A DNA stretch of 64,000 nucleotides from Mesorhizobium waimense (GCF_003601975.1 NZ_QZWZ01000002.1:186001-250000), one strand, 5' to 3'; positions 31,351 to 40,543 are shown, numbered from the stretch's first letter. A program made the numbers and translations. Notes: generated from the letters alone by a model not told the origin.

Positions 31351-31408
31351 TCATGCCGTGAATGCCGTGACTTCGGTCTGGAGGGACCGAACGGAGGAGG
31401 AGCTCTGG

Positions 31409-32440
31409 ATGATGAATGTCGTCCTCGTCGGCTGCGGTGCGATGAGCAAGCACTGGCTCGATGCCGTGAGGCAGATCGACGGGCTCGCCATTGTCGGCCT
31501 TGTCGATCTCGATGCCAAGCGGGCGAAGGCGAGGGCGCACGAGTACGAGCTCACCAGCGCTGTCATCGGAACCAGCCTCGACGCGGTGCTCGACCGGACC
31601 AAGCCCGACGCGGTGTTCGACGTCGTGGTGCCCGCCGCCCGGCGTGACGTCGCGCTTTCCGCCTTTGCCCACAATTGCCATCTGCTGACAGAAAAGCCGC
31701 TGGCCGATAGCCCGGAGAATGCACGCGCCATCGTCGAGGCGGCACGCCGCGCCGGGCGTGTCCACGCCGTCGTGCAGAACCGCCGCTATGTCGCCAATGT
31801 CAGGCGCATCAGGCGCTTTCTCGAGTCCGGCGCCATCGGCGCGCCAACCAGCATCCATGCCGATTTCTTCGTCGCGCCGCATTTCGGCGGCTTTCGCGAG
31901 GAGATGGCGCATGTGCTGCTGCTCGACATGGCGATCCACACGTTCGACGCCGCCCGCTACATGGTCGGCGGCGAGCCGGCCAGCGTCTTTTGCCAGGAAT
32001 GGGAGCCGGCCAATTCCTGGTACCGGCAGGGATCGTCGGCCAATGCCGTCTTCGATCTCGGCGGCGGCAAGGTCTTCACCTATGCCGGCTCCTGGTGCGC
32101 CGCCGGTTTCCGCACCAGCTGGGAGGGCAGCTGGCGCATCGTCGCCGAGCACGGCAGCCTCACCTGGGACGGCCATGACGCGCTGATGGCGGAACTTGTG
32201 CTGCCCGTCCGCGACGGACTGTTCGACAAGACCGAGCCGGTCGAAGTGCCGCCGCTCGACCCCGCCGACCGCGTCGACGGCCATCTCGGCATCATTCGGG
32301 ATTTCATGCACGCCATTGAGACCGGTACCGAGCCGGAAACGCGCGGCTCAGACAACATCAAGAGCCTGGCCATGGTCTTCGGCGCGATCGAAAGCGCCGA
32401 AACCGGGCGCCGGGTGGCGATCACACAGGAAGCACATTGA
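31409..32440 (+). CDS. Gfo/Idh/MocA family oxidoreductase
   Basis: This is a sugar or polyol dehydrogenase of 343 residues. It has the N-terminal Rossmann start NVVLVGCGAMSKHW, the LTEKPLADS loop with the conserved Lys-Pro pair (EKP), and the C-terminal mixed sheet. The start is ATG 31409 (or 31412), after a strong GGAGGAGG site. The frame open to 31199 crosses the operators and is not coding. It is the first gene of a five-gene operon with a TIM-barrel isomerase and a CUT2 transporter; it probably oxidises the imported sugar or inositol-like compound. Confidence 0.9.
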   Translation: MMNVVLVGCGAMSKHWLDAVRQIDGLAIVGLVDLDAKRAKARAHEYELTSAVIGTSLDAVLDRTKPDAVFDVVVPAARRDVALSAFAHNCHLLTEKPLADSPENARAIVEAARRAGRVHAVVQNRRYVANVRRIRRFLESGAIGAPTSIHADFFVAPHFGGFREEMAHVLLLDMAIHTFDAARYMVGGEPASVFCQEWEPANSWYRQGSSANAVFDLGGGKVFTYAGSWCAAGFRTSWEGSWRIVAEHGSLTWDGHDALMAELVLPVRDGLFDKTEPVEVPPLDPADRVDGHLGIIRDFMHAIETGTEPETRGSDNIKSLAMVFGAIESAETGRRVAITQEAH

Positions 32441-33345
32441 TGCCAAACCCGCTTCTCGACATCCGGATCGGCACCATGGTGCGGGCCAATCTCGACGACC
32501 CGGCGGCTTACATCAGGGAGATCCTGCCGCTCGGCTTCGAGAGCATCCAGCCCTTCTTCTGGCAGACGCTGGGCGGCAAGGACCTGCCGCGGCTGGCCGG
32601 CCAGATCCGCGAGGCGATCGGCGATGCCGACGTCACCGTGTCCTCGATCGGCGTGTTCGGCAATCCGCTGGAGAGCGGCGAAGTCGATCGTGGCGTGCTG
32701 AAGGCCTGGGAAACGGTCATCGACAATGCGCATTTGTTCGGCACTTCCACGGTCAGCGGCTTCACCGGGCGCATCCGCGGCAAGCCGCTGCCGGACAGCC
32801 TGCCGCGCTTCCGCGAGGTGTGGGGGCCGCTGGCCAAGCGTGCCGCCGATAAGGGCGTGCGCATCGCCTTCGAGAATTGCGCCATGGACGGCAATTGGGC
32901 TGCCGGCGACTGGAACATCGCCCACAATCCCGATGCCTGGGAGCTGATGTTCAACGAATTGCCGGACGACAATCTCGGCCTCGAATGGGAGCCCTGTCAC
33001 CAGCTCGTCTATCTTATCGATCCGATGCCGCAGATCCGCAAATGGGCGCCGCGCATCTTTCACGTGCATGGCAAGGACGCGACGGTGCGTTGGGACGTTA
33101 TCCGTGAGCATGGCGTGTTCGGCCGCCTGCCGTTCGTGCAGATGCGCACGCCGGGCTTCGGCGACAGCGACTGGACCAGGGTGATCAGCGAGTTGCGGCT
33201 GGCCGGCTACAAGGGCGGCATCGACATCGAAGGCTGGCACGACCCAGTCTATCGCGGCGATCTGGAGATCACCGGGCAGGTCCGCGCGCTGGAATACCTC
33301 CAGCAATGCAGGGGAGGTGTCAGCTACCTGCCAAATCCGATGTGA
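32440..33345 (+). CDS. Sugar phosphate isomerase/epimerase (TIM barrel)
   Basis: The 301-residue product belongs to the AP-endonuclease 2 / xylose isomerase-like TIM-barrel family. Metal-ligand patterns are visible: Glu in VRIAFENCAMDG, Asp/Glu and His in NLGLEWEPCHQLVY, His in IFHVHGKDAT, and Glu in GGIDIEGWHDP. Related enzymes act on inositol or keto-sugar intermediates (IolE/IolI-like), but the substrate here is not defined. The ATG at 32440 shares one base with the stop of the dehydrogenase, showing translational coupling. Confidence 0.88.
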   Translation: MPNPLLDIRIGTMVRANLDDPAAYIREILPLGFESIQPFFWQTLGGKDLPRLAGQIREAIGDADVTVSSIGVFGNPLESGEVDRGVLKAWETVIDNAHLFGTSTVSGFTGRIRGKPLPDSLPRFREVWGPLAKRAADKGVRIAFENCAMDGNWAAGDWNIAHNPDAWELMFNELPDDNLGLEWEPCHQLVYLIDPMPQIRKWAPRIFHVHGKDATVRWDVIREHGVFGRLPFVQMRTPGFGDSDWTRVISELRLAGYKGGIDIEGWHDPVYRGDLEITGQVRALEYLQQCRGGVSYLPNPM

Positions 33346-33350
33346 GGATT

Positions 33351-33371
33351 GGCCGGCGGGAGGAGCCGGCC
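33351..33371 (+). other. Small GC stem-loop upstream of the binding-protein gene
   Basis: GGCCGGC (33351-33357) pairs with GCCGGCC (33365-33371) across a seven-base loop, in the 103-bp gap between the isomerase and the ABC binding-protein gene. It may tune or separate their expression. Confidence 0.4.
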
Positions 33372-33448
33372 GGCCGGAACTGCGGCGCCAAACCAAAGCC
33401 ATCGTCGAAAACCCCTCGGCTTGCGAGGACAAAAAGGGAGGAACGTGC

Positions 33449-34462
33449 ATGAGCATCGCGATGAGAACGACACTTCTGCGCTCGAGCGTCGTGGCGGCGA
33501 CCACGGCACTGTGCGCCGCAATCTCCACTCTGCCGGCGCAGGCGCTTGACGCCCAATGGTGCAAGGACGTCCACATCCGCTTCTTCGTCGGCGGCGCCGA
33601 GGGCGACGCCTTCGGCACCATCGTCTATAATGGCGCCAAGCAGGCGGCGGCCGATCTCGGGCCGAAGGTCGACTACATCTTCTCCCAGTGGGACGTCGAG
33701 AAGATGGTGCAGCAATTGCGCGAAGCCGTCGCCGTGAAGCCCAACGGCATCGCCATGATGGGCCATCCGGGCGACGCCTCGATCATGCCGCTGGCCGAGC
33801 AGGCGCACAAGGACGGCATCAAGATGATGTACCAGAACGTGCCGGTGCCGAAGGTGGTGGCGGCGTTCGGCGGTGGCTATGTCGGCGCGCAGCAGGAGCA
33901 GCAGGGACGTGCGCTCGGCGCCGAGGCCTTCAAGCTGGGCGGGCTCAAGGCCGGCGACAAGGCGATCATGATCGGTCCGTTCGAGAACGAGAACCGCGGC
34001 GCGCGCGAGCGCGGCACGGTGGCGGCGCTGAAGGAAGCCGGCGTCGAGGTCATCCAGCTTTCGTCGCCGCCGAGCGGCGAGTGGGCGTCCGACCCCAATC
34101 TCGCCATCCCGGTGATCACCGCGGCACTGCTCAACCACCCCGATGTCAAGGCGGTCGGCTATCCCGGCGGGCAGATGCTCGGCAATGTTCCCACCTACAT
34201 GCAAGCGGCGGGGCGCAAGCCCGGCGACATCTTCAACTTCGGCTTCGACACCAGCCCGCAGATCGTCGAAGGCTTCAAGGGCGGCTGGGTGCAATTGACG
34301 GCCGACCAGCAGCCGTTCCTGCAAGGCTATCTGCCGATCCTAAGCCTCTGCCAGCAGGTGGTGCTGGGCCTGGCGCCGATGAATGTCGACACCGGCGCCG
34401 GCTTCGTCACGCCGCAGAATTACGAGATCGTCTCCGAGCTCGCCAAGCAGGCGCTGCGCTGA
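33449..34462 (+). CDS. CUT2-type sugar ABC transporter, periplasmic binding protein
   Basis: The 337-residue protein begins with a Sec signal peptide (about residues 1-32, ending TLPAQALDA) and has the two-lobed ribose/fructose-type binding fold (IVYNGAKQAAADLG, VKPNGIAMMGHPGD, DIFNFGFDTSPQIVEG). The start is fixed by GGGAGGAA before the ATG at 33449. It is the solute receptor of the operon. The ligand is probably a monosaccharide or polyol, judged from the enzymes beside it and the CUT2 class. An 11-bp hairpin follows and may stabilise this highly needed transcript. Confidence 0.9.
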   Translation: MSIAMRTTLLRSSVVAATTALCAAISTLPAQALDAQWCKDVHIRFFVGGAEGDAFGTIVYNGAKQAAADLGPKVDYIFSQWDVEKMVQQLREAVAVKPNGIAMMGHPGDASIMPLAEQAHKDGIKMMYQNVPVPKVVAAFGGGYVGAQQEQQGRALGAEAFKLGGLKAGDKAIMIGPFENENRGARERGTVAALKEAGVEVIQLSSPPSGEWASDPNLAIPVITAALLNHPDVKAVGYPGGQMLGNVPTYMQAAGRKPGDIFNFGFDTSPQIVEGFKGGWVQLTADQQPFLQGYLPILSLCQQVVLGLAPMNVDTGAGFVTPQNYEIVSELAKQALR

Positions 34463-34474
34463 CCATTTGAAACT

Positions 34475-34501
34475 CTGCCGGCCGGAAAACCCGGCCGGCA
34501 G
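34475..34501 (+). other. 11-bp stem-loop between binding-protein and ATPase genes
   Basis: CTGCCGGCCGG (34475-34485) and its exact complement CCGGCCGGCAG (34491-34501) enclose the loop AAAAC. No T-run follows. In many ABC operons such stems after the binding-protein gene protect the upstream mRNA or attenuate the downstream genes, giving more receptor than membrane components. That role here is inference. Confidence 0.6.
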
Positions 34502-34537
34502 CATTGTCGGCATCCGGAAAACGAAGCGAGGACCGCC

Positions 34538-35335
34538 ATGGCCGAACGCATCATCGAACTGCGCGACATCAGCAAATCCTACGGCCAGGTGTATGCGCTT
34601 GGCGGGGTCAATCTCAGCGTCGACCGCGGCGAGGTGGTCGGCCTGATCGGCGACAACGGCGCCGGGAAGTCGACGCTGATCAAGATCCTGTCGGGCGTGG
34701 TCAAGCCGACCAGCGGCGAGATCCTCGTCCGCGGCAAGCCGGTGACCGGATGGAGTGCCGCGCGCTCACGCGACGCCGGCATCGAGACGGTGTTCCAGGA
34801 CCGGGCGCTGGCCGTGCAGCAGACCATCGTGCGCAATATCTTTATGGGTCGCGAACTGACCAGCTGGCTGGGCTGGCTGAAGGTCAACAAGGAGATCGAG
34901 GAAGCAAGCCGGCTGATGCGCGAGATCGGCTTCACCTCGAAAGTGTTCACGCCGCACTCGATCGTCGGCCAGCTTTCGGGTGGCGAGCGCCAGGGCGTGG
35001 CGATCGCGCGCGCCATCTACAAGCAGGCGGAGCTGATCATCCTCGACGAGCCGACGACGGCGCTGTCGCTGACCGAGACCGCCAAGGTGTTTCATTTCGT
35101 GCGCCAGGTGCGGGCGAGCGGCCGCTCGATCCTGTTCATCGGCCACAACATCCATCATGTCTTCGACATCGCCGACCGTTTCGTCGTGCTCGATCGCGGC
35201 AAGGTGGCGCTGACCGCCGACCGCAGCGAGGTCAAGTCGGCCGAAGATCTGATCAACTTCATGGAAGACGTGGCACACCCAGGCGGGCTGGCGGGGCTGC
35301 ATGACGCCGGCGAAACGGAGCAGCGAGTGCGATGA
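34538..35335 (+). CDS. CUT2-type sugar ABC transporter, ATPase
   Basis: The 265-residue protein is a single-cassette ATPase, FrcA-like, rather than the two-cassette RbsA type. Visible motifs are Walker A GDNGAGKS at about residues 37-44, the Q-loop TVFQDRAL, the signature LSGGERQGVAIARA, Walker B LIILDEPT and the switch His in FIGHNIHH. It powers uptake together with the permease that overlaps it by four bases (ATGA at 35332). Confidence 0.93.
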   Translation: MAERIIELRDISKSYGQVYALGGVNLSVDRGEVVGLIGDNGAGKSTLIKILSGVVKPTSGEILVRGKPVTGWSAARSRDAGIETVFQDRALAVQQTIVRNIFMGRELTSWLGWLKVNKEIEEASRLMREIGFTSKVFTPHSIVGQLSGGERQGVAIARAIYKQAELIILDEPTTALSLTETAKVFHFVRQVRASGRSILFIGHNIHHVFDIADRFVVLDRGKVALTADRSEVKSAEDLINFMEDVAHPGGLAGLHDAGETEQRVR

Positions 35336-36381
35336 GCAAGACCATGGAACCCGATCTGCAGAATCCTCTCGGCCTGTCTCGCAGCGAACCGGCACGGACG
35401 GAATGGAAACACCCGTCCGATCACTGGCTACGCGGTTTCGTCCTCGACAACCGCGCCTCGCTCGGCACGCTCGGAGTGTTCATCGTCATGATGGCGGTGT
35501 TCATGATCGCCAATCCGACCGTCTTCACCACCTGGTACCTCTACAGTTCCGTGCTCACCACGCTGCCGGTGGCGCTGTTCGTGGTCGTGCCATTGGTCTT
35601 CGTCGTCACCTGCTGCGAGATCGACCTGTCGTTTCCGGCAACGATGGGATTTGCCTCCTGGGTGTTCGCGCTGGTGGTGCAGGCCGGCTACGATCCGTTC
35701 CTCGGCATTGCCGCCGCAATCGTCACCGGCACGCTGCTCGGCTTCCTGGTCGGGTCGCTGGTCGTCTATGGCGGGCTGTCGTCGCTGATCGCTACGCTCG
35801 GCATGAATTTCCTGCTGCGCGGCCTGATCCAGATCATCAACGAGGGCAAGTCGATGGCGCTGACCGGCCTAGCCGACAGCTGGGCCTATACGATCTTTTC
35901 CAGCCAAGTCTTTGGCATCCCGGTGCAGATCTTCTGGGCCATCGGCTTCGTCGTGCTGTCGGCGATGCTCTACAACCGCCACCGCTTCGGCGCGCAGGTG
36001 AGGGTGGTCGGCGACAACCCTGATAGCGCCCAGCAGATGGGCATCGACGTCAAACGCGTGCGGGTGAAAGTGTTCGTCTTCGTCGGCATTGGTGCGGCGA
36101 TCGCCGGCACCTTCTCGGTGATGATCAACTTCACCTGGTGGCCGACGGCCGGCGACGGCTATCTCTTGCCGGTGCTGGCTTCGGTGTTCGTTGGCGGGAC
36201 GCCGACCTGGGGCGGCATCGGCACGGTGGTCGGCGGTGCGATCGGCGCGGTCACCGTGTCCTTCATCCAGACCGGTGTCGTCGCGGCGGGATTGAGCGGC
36301 TTCTACGTGCAGTTCTTCAACGGGCTGATCATCATCCTGTCGCTGCTCGGCCACAAATGGAACCAGGCGCGGTATCGGTAA
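35332..36381 (+). CDS. CUT2-type sugar ABC transporter, permease
   Basis: The 349-residue inner-membrane protein has a cytoplasmic N-terminus of about 45 residues and around ten hydrophobic segments. The family stretch LIATLGMNFLLRGLIQIINEG and the loop RVVGDNPDSAQQMGIDV, which contacts the ATPase, are typical of ribose-type (BPD_transp_2) permeases. It is the last gene of the operon and is convergent with uvrD, with only 19 bases between stops and no clear terminator. Confidence 0.92.
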   Translation: MSKTMEPDLQNPLGLSRSEPARTEWKHPSDHWLRGFVLDNRASLGTLGVFIVMMAVFMIANPTVFTTWYLYSSVLTTLPVALFVVVPLVFVVTCCEIDLSFPATMGFASWVFALVVQAGYDPFLGIAAAIVTGTLLGFLVGSLVVYGGLSSLIATLGMNFLLRGLIQIINEGKSMALTGLADSWAYTIFSSQVFGIPVQIFWAIGFVVLSAMLYNRHRFGAQVRVVGDNPDSAQQMGIDVKRVRVKVFVFVGIGAAIAGTFSVMINFTWWPTAGDGYLLPVLASVFVGGTPTWGGIGTVVGGAIGAVTVSFIQTGVVAAGLSGFYVQFFNGLIIILSLLGHKWNQARYR

Positions 36382-36400
36382 AAGCACGTAATCAGGCTGC

Positions 36401-39025
36401 TCACACCGCCGCGACGAACCCGTCCAGCACGCGCTTCTGGCCGGCCTTGTCGAAGTCGATGGTCAGCTTGTTGCCTTCGATGGCGGAAATGTTGCCGTTG
36501 CCGAATTTCTGGTGGAAGACGCGGTCGCCGACGCTGAAGGCCGATGGCGTGTCGGCGACGGATTTGGCGACCAGCTCGCCGTCGATGGTGCGGCCCTTGA
36601 CCGAGGTGCGGCCGGCGCCATAGCCGGAGTCGGTCTCGCCATAGCCGATGCGCTCGACCTGGTGGCCGGAGCGCGAGCCCCAGTTGCGGTCCGTCGCCTC
36701 GGTGCGGTTGGCTTGAGCGCGCTGCCAGCCCGGCGTTGCATAGGTGTTGGAGAAACTCCCCGTCTTTTCCTCGCCGACAGTGTCGAAACGCGAGGTGCCG
36801 TAGGGGTTCTGGCGGCCACCTCGGCCCGAGGCGAACGAGCCGCCGCCGTAGGAATTGCCATAGCCACCATAGGAGTTGCCGCTTTCGGCAACGTCGACAT
36901 GGGCTTCCGGCAGTTCTTCGAGGAAACGTGAGGGGATGGTCGATTGCCAGAGACCGTGGATGCGGCGGTTGGAGACGAACCACAGATGCAGGTTCTTCTT
37001 GGCGCGGGTCAGGCCGACATAGGCCAGCCGGCGCTCTTCCTCCAGGCCGGAGCGGCCGCCTTCGTCCAGCGCACGCTGGTGCGGGAACAGGCCTTCCTCC
37101 CAGCCGGGGAGGAATACGGTCTCGAATTCGAGGCCCTTGGCCGAATGCAGCGTCATGATGTTGACGGCGTCGAGCTCCGCATTCTGCTCGGCGTCCATGA
37201 CCAGCGCGACATGTTCGAGGAAGGAGCGCAGCGATTCATACTCCTCCATGGAGCGGATCAGCTCCTTGAGGTTTTCCAGCCGGCCCGGCGCTTCCGCCGA
37301 GCGGTCGTTCTTCCACATGTCGGTGTAGCCGCTTTCCTCGAGGATGGTCTCGGCAAGCTCGGTGTGCGGCGTGGTTTCCAGCGCTTTCTGCCAGCGCTCG
37401 AAATTGGCGGCGACTTCACGCAAAGCCGCGCGCGGCTTCGGCTTCAGTTCGTCGCTTTCGGCAAGCTTGGCGGCGGCCTCCAGCATCGGAATGCGAAGCG
37501 CGCGCGCCGTGTCGTGGATTTGGCGGATGGTGGCTTCGCCGAGGCCGCGCTTCGGCACATTGACGATGCGCTCGAAGGCGAGGTCGTCGGCGCCTTGCGC
37601 GACGACGCGGAAGAAGGCCATGGCGTCGCGGATTTCCAGCCGTTCGTAGAAGCGCGGGCCGCCGATGACGCGGTAGTTGAGGCCGAGCGTGACGAAGCGG
37701 TCCTCGAATTCGCGCATCTGGAAGGAGGCGCGGACAAGGATGGCCATGTCGTTGAGATTATGCCGATTCCCTTGCTTATCGGGGCGCTGGTAGGCCTCGA
37801 TGGTCTCGCCAACGGCGCGCGCCTCCTCCTCGGAATCCCAGGCGGCATGGACATGCACCTTGTCGTCCTCGGGCTCGTCGCGGTCGGTGAACAGCGTCTT
37901 GCCGAAGCGGCCCTCATTGTGGGCGATGAGATGCGAGGCGGCACCCAGTATGTGCGCGGTCGAGCGATAGTTGCGCTCCAGCCGGATAATGGTGGCGCCC
38001 GGAAAATCCTTGTCGAAGCGCAGGATGTTGTCGACCTCGGCGCCGCGCCAGCCATAGATCGACTGGTCGTCGTCGCCGACGCAGCAAATATTGACGGTGG
38101 CGCGGGCTTCGGCCGAAGAGCGCCCAATCTCCCCCACATGGGGGGAGATCGGCCTGCCGCCGGCGTTCGCGCTTTTGCCCACACCTTCCGGCCGCTGCGC
38201 CAAGAGCCGCAGCCACATGTATTGCGCGGTGTTGGTGTCCTGGTACTCGTCGACGAGGATGTATTTGAAGCGCTTGTGATATTCCTTCAGCACGTCCGGA
38301 TAGGCGCGGAAGATGCGGATCGGGTGGCACAGCAGATCGCCGAAATCGCAGGCGTTCAGCGTCTGCAGCCGATCCTGATAGGCCTTGTAGAGTTCGCGGC
38401 CCTTGCCGTTGGCGAAGCTGCGGGCGTCGCCCTCAGGGATGTCGGCGGGGCCGAGGCCCTTGTTCTTCCAACCGTCGATCATCTGGGCGAACTGCTTGGC
38501 CGGCCAGCGCTTGTCGTCCAGCCCTTCGGCCTGGATGATCTGCTTGATCAGGCGCACGACATCGTCGGTGTCGAGGATGGTGAAATCGGATTTGAGCCCG
38601 GCGAGCTCGGCATGGCGACGCAGGAGCTTGACGCCGATCGAGTGGAAGGTGCCGAGCCACGGCATGCCTTCGACATTGCCTTCGCCGATCAGGATGCCGA
38701 TGCGCTGCTTCATCTCGCGCGCGGCCTTGTTGGTGAAGGTGACGGCGAGGATCTGAGAGGGGAAGGCCTTGCCGGTGGCGAGGATGTGGGCGATGCGGGT
38801 GGTGAGCACCCGCGTCTTGCCGGTGCCGGCGCCGGCCAGAACCAGAACCGGCCCTTCGGTGGTTTCCACCGCTAGCCGCTGCTCGGGGTTCAACCCCTTC
38901 AGATAGTCGGGCGCGTTGTTCTGACCGCTGCGGGCGGCCATGGCGCGCGCAGCGATGCCGGACGGGGCCGCGGGCCGCGCATTCGGTTCGTCAAAAAAGG
39001 GCATGTCTTCCGAAAAGCCGGACAT
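36401..39025 (-). CDS. uvrD: UvrD/PcrA-type ATP-dependent DNA helicase II
   Basis: UvrD is the 3'-5' helicase of nucleotide excision and mismatch repair. The 874-residue protein has Walker A AGAGTGKT (64-71), TFTNKAAREMKQR, Walker B LVDEYQDTN, motif III GDDDQSIYGWRGA, NYRST and motif VI VGLTRAKKNL, and a Gly/Ser-rich region before a C-terminal tudor-like domain (SVGDRVFHQKFGNGNI). I chose ATG 39025 (MSGFSEDMPFF); ATG 39004 is an alternative. Between motifs II and III an extra segment of about 28 residues (residues 279-307) is encoded by a palindromic repeat inserted in frame. Confidence 0.94.
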   Translation of the reverse strand: MSGFSEDMPFFDEPNARPAAPSGIAARAMAARSGQNNAPDYLKGLNPEQRLAVETTEGPVLVLAGAGTGKTRVLTTRIAHILATGKAFPSQILAVTFTNKAAREMKQRIGILIGEGNVEGMPWLGTFHSIGVKLLRRHAELAGLKSDFTILDTDDVVRLIKQIIQAEGLDDKRWPAKQFAQMIDGWKNKGLGPADIPEGDARSFANGKGRELYKAYQDRLQTLNACDFGDLLCHPIRIFRAYPDVLKEYHKRFKYILVDEYQDTNTAQYMWLRLLAQRPEGVGKSANAGGRPISPHVGEIGRSSAEARATVNICCVGDDDQSIYGWRGAEVDNILRFDKDFPGATIIRLERNYRSTAHILGAASHLIAHNEGRFGKTLFTDRDEPEDDKVHVHAAWDSEEEARAVGETIEAYQRPDKQGNRHNLNDMAILVRASFQMREFEDRFVTLGLNYRVIGGPRFYERLEIRDAMAFFRVVAQGADDLAFERIVNVPKRGLGEATIRQIHDTARALRIPMLEAAAKLAESDELKPKPRAALREVAANFERWQKALETTPHTELAETILEESGYTDMWKNDRSAEAPGRLENLKELIRSMEEYESLRSFLEHVALVMDAEQNAELDAVNIMTLHSAKGLEFETVFLPGWEEGLFPHQRALDEGGRSGLEEERRLAYVGLTRAKKNLHLWFVSNRRIHGLWQSTIPSRFLEELPEAHVDVAESGNSYGGYGNSYGGGSFASGRGGRQNPYGTSRFDTVGEEKTGSFSNTYATPGWQRAQANRTEATDRNWGSRSGHQVERIGYGETDSGYGAGRTSVKGRTIDGELVAKSVADTPSAFSVGDRVFHQKFGNGNISAIEGNKLTIDFDKAGQKRVLDGFVAAV
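38100..38186. repeat. Palindromic repeat inserted in frame in uvrD
   Basis: ATCTCCCCC (38127-38135) and GGGGGAGAT (38141-38149) form a perfect nine-pair stem inside the coding sequence, flanked by GCGGGCTTCGGCC and GGCCTGCCGCCGGCG. The encoded residues (GVGKSANAGGRP then ISPHVGEIGRSSAEA) break the usual short link between the helicase sequence LLAQRP and NICCVGDDDQ. The stem type resembles the C5/G5 palindromes found between rhizobial genes, such as that at 29951-29966. The exact ends of the insert are uncertain by about ten bases. Confidence 0.6.
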
Positions 39026-39166
39026 TGCCCCGAATGTAGTGATTCGGCAGCGAAAGGCCAGAAGTGTCTCCGTTTTGTTCTGGTTTGTCAGCGCTATTTT
39101 CGGTCGCCGTGCGATCATTGTCGCCCCGGCGCCCGACATTGCGTGCAAAAGCCCGTCCGCCAGCCC

Positions 39167-40450
39167 TTACCCGGCGGCAGCCCGCATCCGCTCGCCGATC
39201 TTGTCCGCCACATAGCCGGCATCGCGAGCCGCGCCATGGATCATTGTGGAGGAGGTCGAGTGCTGGAAATGCAGGCCGCAGACATAGAGGCCGGGTTCGC
39301 CCTCCACGGCGCCGCGATACTGCTTCACCCGGCCGGTGTCGTCGAAGATCGGCAGCTTGATCCAATCCAGCCCGGCCCGGAAACCGGTGCACCAGATGAC
39401 GTTCGAAACGTCGAGAAGCCGGCCATCGTCGAGCATCGGCTTGCCGTCACGGGCGCCAACAACGCGGGAGACCCGGCGGACGCCTGCAGCGTCCAGATCC
39501 TGCGTCTTGACCCGGATCAGCGGCAGGCCATGCGAAAGCTGCTGCGACTTGGCCTTGCGGCCCATCGGTGTGTCGACCGTGAGCAAGCGGTGGAAAACGA
39601 TACGGAGGACGACCGGCAGCACCAGACGCATGGCAAAATAGCCATTGTAGGCTACCGGGATGTGGCCCGGATGCCGGCCGGCCAGCCAGACCTGGTGCGT
39701 GCTCGCCAGATCCATGGCGATTTCCGCACCGGAATTGCTGGCACCAACCAGCAGCACGCTGCCCGGATTGAGCTGCCCAGGGTTCTTGTAGACGCCCGAG
39801 TGAAATTGTCGGATCGACGGATCGAGCGACGCCGCGAAATCCGGGATCTTCGGCTTCTGGTAGCTCGAGGCCGCGGCCACGACATGCCCGGCGACGTACC
39901 GGGTCTGGCCGGTAGTGACGATGTAGCGGTCGCCGGAACGGGTCACCTCGTCGACCTTTACGCCAGTGCGTACCGGTAAGGAAAACTTCTTCGCATAGTC
40001 TTCCAGATAGTCGGCCATGTCGTCTTTGGTCGGGAAGGAATAGCGGGCGGCGGGGAAGGGCATGCCGGCCAGCCCGTCAAAGCGTGCCGGCGTGAACAGG
40101 CGCAGCGAATCCCAGCGCGAACGCCAGATGTCGCCGACACGTTCGTGGGCCTCCAGGATGACGAACTTCACGCCCTTGCGGGCGAGATGGTAGCCGACGG
40201 ACAGGCCGTTCTGGCCGGCGCCGATGACGACGACGTCGACATGCACTTCCCTGAGCGCGGGATCCCTTTCGTCGTCTGACGGCGCCTGGCTGCCTGCTGC
40301 CTGCAGCGTACCGGCCTCCAACTGCATGAACGCCGCGCCTTGTTCCAGCAACGCGCCGGCGCGCACCCTGGTCTCGGTGATGCCGACGTGGCGGCCCTGC
40401 GGTTTCAGTGCGGGGCTTGAGGTCGGACGAGGTGTCGAAATCTGGTTCAT
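39167..40450 (-). CDS. Flavin-containing monooxygenase-like NAD(P)/FAD oxidoreductase
   Basis: The 427-residue product has an FAD-binding GAGQNGLSVG near residue 77, a second dinucleotide motif GASNSGAEIA for NADPH, and IWCTGFRAGLDWIKLP with the ATG-like FAD contact, in the arrangement of the CzcO/FMO-type enzymes. A long N-terminal region of about 70 residues precedes the FAD site. The substrate is unknown. It starts at ATG 40450 after GGAGCG. The LuxR gene upstream on the same strand probably regulates or co-occurs with it, but a terminator-like hairpin and tandem repeats lie between. Confidence 0.85.
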   Translation of the reverse strand: MNQISTPRPTSSPALKPQGRHVGITETRVRAGALLEQGAAFMQLEAGTLQAAGSQAPSDDERDPALREVHVDVVVIGAGQNGLSVGYHLARKGVKFVILEAHERVGDIWRSRWDSLRLFTPARFDGLAGMPFPAARYSFPTKDDMADYLEDYAKKFSLPVRTGVKVDEVTRSGDRYIVTTGQTRYVAGHVVAAASSYQKPKIPDFAASLDPSIRQFHSGVYKNPGQLNPGSVLLVGASNSGAEIAMDLASTHQVWLAGRHPGHIPVAYNGYFAMRLVLPVVLRIVFHRLLTVDTPMGRKAKSQQLSHGLPLIRVKTQDLDAAGVRRVSRVVGARDGKPMLDDGRLLDVSNVIWCTGFRAGLDWIKLPIFDDTGRVKQYRGAVEGEPGLYVCGLHFQHSTSSTMIHGAARDAGYVADKIGERMRAAAG

Positions 40451-40543
40451 GATCGCTCCATGCGGTTTTCGTCAGCCATGGAGCGAAAATAGCGATCCGG
40501 CGCGGCGGCGCTTCGGGGAGACACCCCACGACGGAAAAGAAGC

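Noticed and set aside
36944-38875. Plus-strand open frame of 643 codons over uvrD
   Set aside because: Antisense shadow of a clear helicase.
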